Shown in pieces: positions 60,109 through 64,000 of a stretch of DNA of 64,000 nucleotides. A program made the position numbers and the translations under genes. This DNA comes from Hyphomicrobiaceae bacterium (GTDB lineage Bacteria > Pseudomonadota > Alphaproteobacteria > Rhizobiales > Hyphomicrobiaceae). The stretch is from positions 868,001 through 932,000 of the forward strand of contig JALHOW010000001.1 in assembly GCA_022842785.1 (NCBI GenBank). Reading direction: 5' to 3'. The notes beneath the pieces are model-generated. The model was not told the origin of the DNA and ran no database searches. It saw only the letters and a program-made list of their open reading frames with translations. Position 1 is the first letter of the stretch; each line of letters starts with the position of its first letter.

Positions 60109-60810
60109 TCAAGCTGTGGTGACGAGCGCGGGCGCGGGATCGCCGTACGGCACATGCACGACGCGGTTCACGTACACACCCGGCGTATGGATATGCTCGG
60201 GCCCAAGCGCACCGAGCTCGACGATATGTTGTGCCTGCACGATGGTGAGCTCGGCGGCCGTCGCCATGATCGGATTGAAGTTCCGTCCTGAGAGCTTGTA
60301 CGTCAGGTTGCCCCAGCGGTCCGCCTGCCACGCCTCGACCAGCGCCACGTCCGCGCGGATGGCGTGCTCCAGCAGATACATCCGCCCATTGAACTCGCGC
60401 ACTTCCTTGCCCTCGCCGAGCGCGGTGCCATAGGCCGTCGGCGTGTAGAAGGCGGGAACTCCGGCACCGGCCGCGCGAATGCGCTCCGCGAGCGTGCCCT
60501 GCGGTACGAGCTCCAGCTCGAGCTTGCCTGATTTGTGCATCTCGTCGAACACGACAGAGCCGGCGCTGCGCGGAAACGAGCAGATGATCTTGCGCACGCG
60601 CCCGGTCGCAAGCAGGCGCACGAGCGGTTCGACGCGGCCCGAGCCGGCGTTGTTGCCGACGAGCGTCAGATCCTTGGCGCCGTGCTCGATGAGGCCATCG
60701 ATGAGTTGCCCCGGATGGCCCACGGCGCCGAAGCCGCCGAACAGGACGGTCGAGCCGTCCTTGATCCCCTTCATCGCGTCGGCGATGGACGTCACCCGCT
60801 TATCGATCAT
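60109..60810 (-). CDS. 3-oxoacid CoA-transferase, subunit A
   Basis: The A subunit of the same family I CoA-transferase. The 233-residue chain has DGSTVLFGGFGAVGHPGQLIDGLIEHGAKDLTLVGNNAG and FPRSAGSVVFDEMHKSGKLELELVPQGTLAERIRAAGAGVPAFYTPTAYGT, followed by the AGVP/ALVEAWQADRWGNLTYKLSGRNFNPIMATAA segment. A/B order is as usual. ATG at 60810 has AGAGA upstream. The reaction exchanges CoA between succinyl-CoA and a 3-oxoacid, or a similar pair. Confidence 0.9.
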   Translation of the reverse strand: MIDKRVTSIADAMKGIKDGSTVLFGGFGAVGHPGQLIDGLIEHGAKDLTLVGNNAGSGRVEPLVRLLATGRVRKIICSFPRSAGSVVFDEMHKSGKLELELVPQGTLAERIRAAGAGVPAFYTPTAYGTALGEGKEVREFNGRMYLLEHAIRADVALVEAWQADRWGNLTYKLSGRNFNPIMATAAELTIVQAQHIVELGALGPEHIHTPGVYVNRVVHVPYGDPAPALVTTA

Positions 60811-60957
60811 GATCTCTTGCTTCCGGCCCTGGACCGGGTGTCCCTGCACCCGCGCGGCGGCGATGCTATCCGAAATCGACGCCTCCGCCACCCCAAAGCA
60901 GCGGATGGCAGCCTTCCCAACAACCACGCGGAAAAATGGATTGGCCGGAGATCTTAT

Positions 60958-61443
60958 TTAGCGCTTGCCGCGCGTAGCCGTCAGAAGCTCGGGAAACGCC
61001 CCGTAGGAAAGCTTGCCGCAGGTATAGGAGTTCTTCATTGCGGCCGCGAAGGCGCCACCGGCGGCTGGATTGCTTGCATGCGGATTGAAGACCTCGGCTA
61101 TCTGTCCGTTCTTGAATGTGAAGCCGAAAGTCGCATCCTGCTGAATGTACGTGCCTTGGAAGTTCATCTTCGCGCAAACAATGGGCGTAGGAGTTCCGAG
61201 GCCAAACGGTCCCACCCATACGCCGGGCCGGGAAATCTGCGCGCTCAAGATCCTGATTTCTCTGGAGCGCGATGCCATGCTCCGCGCAACGAGCTGGCGA
61301 TAGTTACTCGGAACCGCGTTTGAATCCTTCGTCGCGCGCTGCGTTTTCCCATTTACCTGCGCGAACACGCTAGGTGAGCCCACGATCAATGTGGTGGAGG
61401 CGACGAAAACGAGCAGACCAACAAACCTGAAATGTCTATGCAT
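60958..61443 (-). CDS. Secreted hypothetical protein
   Basis: A 161-residue protein with a clear signal peptide (MHRHFRFVGLLVFVASTTLIVGSPSVFAQ). The mature part has SREIRILSAQISRPG, then ICA/VCAKMNFQGTYIQQDATFGFTFKNGQIAEVF, and two Cys (near residues 109 and 142) that may pair. No domain recognised. It is a lone gene between the CoA-transferase operon and divergent sfsA. Confidence 0.55.
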   Translation of the reverse strand: MHRHFRFVGLLVFVASTTLIVGSPSVFAQVNGKTQRATKDSNAVPSNYRQLVARSMASRSREIRILSAQISRPGVWVGPFGLGTPTPIVCAKMNFQGTYIQQDATFGFTFKNGQIAEVFNPHASNPAAGGAFAAAMKNSYTCGKLSYGAFPELLTATRGKR

Positions 61444-61648
61444 GAACTCCCTCCCGGACGATACTTGCGAAGCCTAGCATCGAGATTGTGGGCGGATCAT
61501 CCCTAGCGCAGCGTTTCCCTGCTGGGTGTAGCGCCACGATCACCAGGCCCGGCTTGGATGGAGCTTAGATCAGTCCTCACGGCTCCGTTGTGTGCCCCGA
61601 ACTGTGTGGTACGACGCGTCAAGCGTCGACGCTCTCATCGGATACACC

Positions 61649-62362
61649 ATGCAATTCCAGACACCCCTGCTCCGCGGCACGCTCATTCAGCGCTACAAGC
61701 GCTTTCTCGCCGATATCCGCCTCGACAGTGGCGAGGCGATCACCGCGACCTGCCCCAATACCGGCTCGATGATCGGCCTCACGACGCCCGGCCTGCCCGT
61801 TTGGGTCTCGACGTCGGACAGCCCGACGCGGAAGTACAAGCACACCTGGGAAATGCTGGAGGTCGATCTCGGCAAGGGGCCGGGCCTCGTCGGCATCAAC
61901 ACGAACCACCCCAATGTGCTCGTCAGCGAGGCGATCATGGCCAAGCGCGTTGCCGCCCTGAAGGGCTACAACAGCCTGCGCCGTGAGGTGAAGTACGGCG
62001 CGAACAGCCGCATCGACATTCTGCTCGAAGGCCCGGACAAACCCCCGGCCTACGTCGAGGTCAAGAACGTGCACATGATGCGCGCGGCCGGCGTCGCGGA
62101 ATTCCCCGACTCGGTCACGGCCCGCGGCCTCAAGCACCTCGTCGAACTCGGCCAGATGGTCCGCGATGGCCATCGCGCTGTGATGGTTTTCCTCATCCAG
62201 CGCAATGACGCAACGCGCCTCACGTTCGCGCGCGACATCGACCCGAGTTATGCCGCCGGCCTTGCGGAGGCACTCGAAATCGGTGTCGAGGCGATCGCGC
62301 TCAAGTGCTCGCTTTCGCAGGAAGGCATTCGCGTCGAGAAGAGCGTACCGCTCAAGCTTTGA
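61649..62362 (+). CDS. sfsA: SfsA, DNA-binding nuclease-fold protein
   Basis: A 237-residue SfsA-family protein (nuclease-like fold, role in sugar metabolism control in enterobacteria). Features: TPLLRGTLIQRYKRFLADIRL, ATCPNTGSMIGLT, INTNHPNVLVSEAI and YVEVKNVHMMRAAGVAEFPDSVTARGLKHL, with the acidic/Lys residues of the fold. ATG at 61649; a longer upstream frame is less likely. Alone on its strand. Confidence 0.9.
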   Translation: MQFQTPLLRGTLIQRYKRFLADIRLDSGEAITATCPNTGSMIGLTTPGLPVWVSTSDSPTRKYKHTWEMLEVDLGKGPGLVGINTNHPNVLVSEAIMAKRVAALKGYNSLRREVKYGANSRIDILLEGPDKPPAYVEVKNVHMMRAAGVAEFPDSVTARGLKHLVELGQMVRDGHRAVMVFLIQRNDATRLTFARDIDPSYAAGLAEALEIGVEAIALKCSLSQEGIRVEKSVPLKL

Positions 62363-62388
62363 GGATTAGGATTTGAGGACGGGCGCCC

Positions 62389-63267
62389 TCAATCCTGCTG
62401 ATTGAGGCGCGCGAGCAGGCTCGACGTATCCCAGCGCTTGCCGCCGAGACGCTGTACCTCGGCATAGAACTGGTCGACGAGCGCCGTCACGGGCAGCGTC
62501 GAACCATTGGCGCGCGCTTCCTCGAGGGCAATCGAAAGATCCTTGCGCATCCAGTCAACGGCGAAGCCATAGTCGTACTTGGCGTCGCCCATGGTCTTCC
62601 AGCGGTTGTCCATCTGCCAGGAGCCGGCCGCCCCTTTGGAGATGGTCTCCATGACCTTCGGCAGGTCGAGCCCCGCCTTCTGCGCGAAATGAATGCCCTC
62701 GGCGAGGCCCTGCACGATGCCCGCAATGCAGATCTGATTGACCATCTTGGTGAGCTGGCCGGCACCCGGCGCGCCGATCAGCGTGACCATGCGCGCGAAG
62801 GCCGCGATCACCGGCTCGGCCTTGGCAAACTGGTCCGCGTCCCCGCCGACCATGACTGTCAGCACGCCATTCTGCGCGCCCGCCGAGCCGCCCGAGACCG
62901 GGGCATCGAGGAAGCCGAAGCCCTTCTGCTTTGCAGCGGCATAGAGTTCGCGCGCGATGTTCGCCGACACGGTCGTGTTGTCGATGAAGACCGAGCCCTT
63001 GCGCACGGTCTCAAAGGCACCGTCTTTTCCGAGCGTCACGGCGCGCAGGTCGTCATCGTTGCCGACGCAGGAGAAGACGAAATCCTGATCCTTGGCAGCT
63101 TCGGCCGGCGTCGCCGCCGTCTTGCCCGAACCGTACTCCTTGACCCAGGCCTCGGCCTTGGCGCGATTGCGGTTGTAGACGGTCAGCTCGTGGCCACCCT
63201 TCTTGAGAAGGTGCCCCGCCATGGGATAGCCCATCACGCCCAAACCGATAAAAGCCACCTTCGCCAT
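62389..63267 (-). CDS. Beta-hydroxyacid dehydrogenase (3-hydroxyisobutyrate / tartronate semialdehyde reductase type)
   Basis: An NAD(P)-dependent enzyme of the GarR/MmsB family. The 292-residue chain opens with the dinucleotide fold AFIGLGVMGYPMAGHLLKKG, has the family cysteine/DAPVSGG segment FLDAPVSGGSAGAQNGVLTVMVGG and the catalytic Lys region GQLTKMVNQICIAGIVQGLAEGIHFAQ. Substrate is one of 3-hydroxyisobutyrate, 2-hydroxy-3-oxopropionate or succinate semialdehyde relatives; not decided here. Confidence 0.86.
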   Translation of the reverse strand: MAKVAFIGLGVMGYPMAGHLLKKGGHELTVYNRNRAKAEAWVKEYGSGKTAATPAEAAKDQDFVFSCVGNDDDLRAVTLGKDGAFETVRKGSVFIDNTTVSANIARELYAAAKQKGFGFLDAPVSGGSAGAQNGVLTVMVGGDADQFAKAEPVIAAFARMVTLIGAPGAGQLTKMVNQICIAGIVQGLAEGIHFAQKAGLDLPKVMETISKGAAGSWQMDNRWKTMGDAKYDYGFAVDWMRKDLSIALEEARANGSTLPVTALVDQFYAEVQRLGGKRWDTSSLLARLNQQD

Positions 63268-63363
63268 TGTGCCGCTCCCATGAAGTAGCTGATCGTTCGG
63301 GAGCCGTTCTAGCGGATGGGGGCAGCGTTGTCAGGCTTGGATCGCCAAGCCGCCCCCTTTGGC

Positions 63364-63738
63364 TCAGGAATGGCCGAGCGGAAGAACCATGGTCCGGCGG
63401 GCCCCAATGTCGTAGGCGCACACGGGCCCACCCGAGGCGTTGGCCGTCGCGACGAATATGAAGGGTGTGCGATATCGCTCGCCCCAGCGTGCGTGATCTA
63501 CCTGCCAGACGGAGACATCGGCGTGCGGATTGCCGACGCCGAACCAGACCTGCGAGGGGCTCGCCCATGCCGTGCGATCGGCGAGGCCGGTCGCCGTGGC
63601 ATCACGCTGGCAGGCGGCAACGGCCTGGTCCCTGAAGGTCGTGACCATCACGTCGGACGTGGTCGCTCGGTAGAGATATTGCTGATAGCCGAGCTTGCCC
63701 GATGCGAGCAGGATCAGAATGACGGCGATGAACCTCAT
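63364..63738 (-). CDS. Small membrane-anchored/secreted hypothetical protein
   Basis: A 124-residue protein with an N-terminal helix (MRFIAVILILLASGKLGYQ) that may be a signal anchor. Mature part: VMVTTFRDQAVAACQRDATATGLAD (one Cys), AWASPSQVWFGVGNPHADVSVWQV, and a C-terminal CAYDIGARRTMVLPLGHS. No family recognised; the N-terminal helix suggests envelope location. It lies between the beta-hydroxyacid dehydrogenase and a truncated gene, all on the minus strand. Confidence 0.6.
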   Translation of the reverse strand: MRFIAVILILLASGKLGYQQYLYRATTSDVMVTTFRDQAVAACQRDATATGLADRTAWASPSQVWFGVGNPHADVSVWQVDHARWGERYRTPFIFVATANASGGPVCAYDIGARRTMVLPLGHS

Positions 63739-63829
63739 GACGCGACGCCCTTCCGGCACGCGCACGAGCGAATGCCGGCAGCATCGAGAGTCGGTCGGTA
63801 CGGTTAACAAAAGGTTGAGATGCGGCCGA

Positions 63830-64000
63830 TCAGACGCCCAAGTTGCCGAGATCATCGCCCTCGACGCGCGAAGCGAGGGCATCCCGATGCCGAACGAGGG
63901 ACTGGAGCGAGAGCTCCATCTGCTGCAGCACGCGCTGACGCAAGGCGCTGTCGATGGCGGTGCTGTCATCAATTTCCGCCCGGAAACGCTCGATCCGACG
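63830..64000 (-). CDS. Partial hypothetical protein (5' end outside the window)
   Basis: Only the last 56 codons are visible, ending at a TGA at 63830. The stretch is helical, acidic and Gln/Arg-rich (RRIERFRAEIDDSTAIDSALR, then MELSLQSLVRHRDALASRVEGDD). It has no recognisable domain in the part seen. Continuity of the frame to the window edge and normal codon use support a real gene. Confidence 0.55.
   Translation of the reverse strand, partial: RRIERFRAEIDDSTAIDSALRQRVLQQMELSLQSLVRHRDALASRVEGDDLGNLGV

Overview
The window (about 64 kb, strongly GC-rich) is a chromosomal stretch from an alphaproteobacterium, most likely of the Hyphomicrobiales (Rhizobiales). The evidence is gene order and family type: the chain pyrB - pyrC' - plsY - dprA - topA - rnr - DUF983 - NUDIX, the mutS - glnD - murJ block, alphaproteobacterial Pal and CpoB proteins, and a pseudo-dihydroorotase in place of an active one. 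No rRNA, tRNA, CRISPR array, phage or intact insertion sequence was seen. Genus-level placement is not possible from sequence alone.

Layout. 1-3.0 kb: the end of a thiosulfate-oxidation (Sox) operon on the minus strand (soxA, soxX, soxB; soxB runs off the left edge). 3.2-6.4 kb: a stand-alone MreB-type actin gene with an overlapping small membrane protein, then leuA with a probable leucine leader peptide and a large hairpin. 6.8-11.8 kb: cell-envelope genes (pal, a second OmpA-domain protein, cpoB, a class A penicillin-binding protein). 12-16 kb: acyl-CoA synthetase and malic enzyme on the minus strand. 16-24 kb: mutS, glnD, murJ. 24-28 kb: an FAD-linked D-lactate/glycolate dehydrogenase, an orphan substrate-binding protein and hemB on the minus strand. 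28-39 kb: pyrimidine, phospholipid, transformation, topoisomerase and RNase R genes. 39-41 kb: rlpA and small genes, preceded by a candidate structured RNA. 41-46 kb: a probable zinc-acquisition unit (ZnuD-like TonB-dependent receptor, proline-rich lipoprotein, divergent TonB) around a Zur-like operator. 46-51.8 kb: an ABC exporter with altered ATPase residues, an exported lysine-rich peptide, an FMN-dependent 2-hydroxyacid dehydrogenase, comM and a MaoC-type hydratase. 52-64 kb: accA, crcB, an RluA-type pseudouridine synthase, several CoA-dependent enzymes (family III CoA-transferase, thiolase-like protein, two-subunit CoA-transferase), sfsA, a beta-hydroxyacid dehydrogenase, secreted unknowns and a gene cut by the right edge.

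No single large new system is evident; most genes are housekeeping. The most interesting signals are non-coding: (1) an undescribed-looking repeat of up to about 190 bp with several hairpins, present at each of the four convergent gene junctions longer than 190 bp; (2) a tandem pair of CTAG-bounded palindromes before glnD; (3) a roughly 160-nt multi-branched RNA candidate with a closing stem and a U-tract before rlpA; (4) the leuA leader; (5) the Zur-like direct repeat between znuD and tonB. Protein-level oddities are PyrC' without its metal-binding HxH, an ABC ATPase lacking the catalytic Glu and switch His, a thiolase-like protein without the canonical active-site motifs, and three very small membrane or exported peptides.
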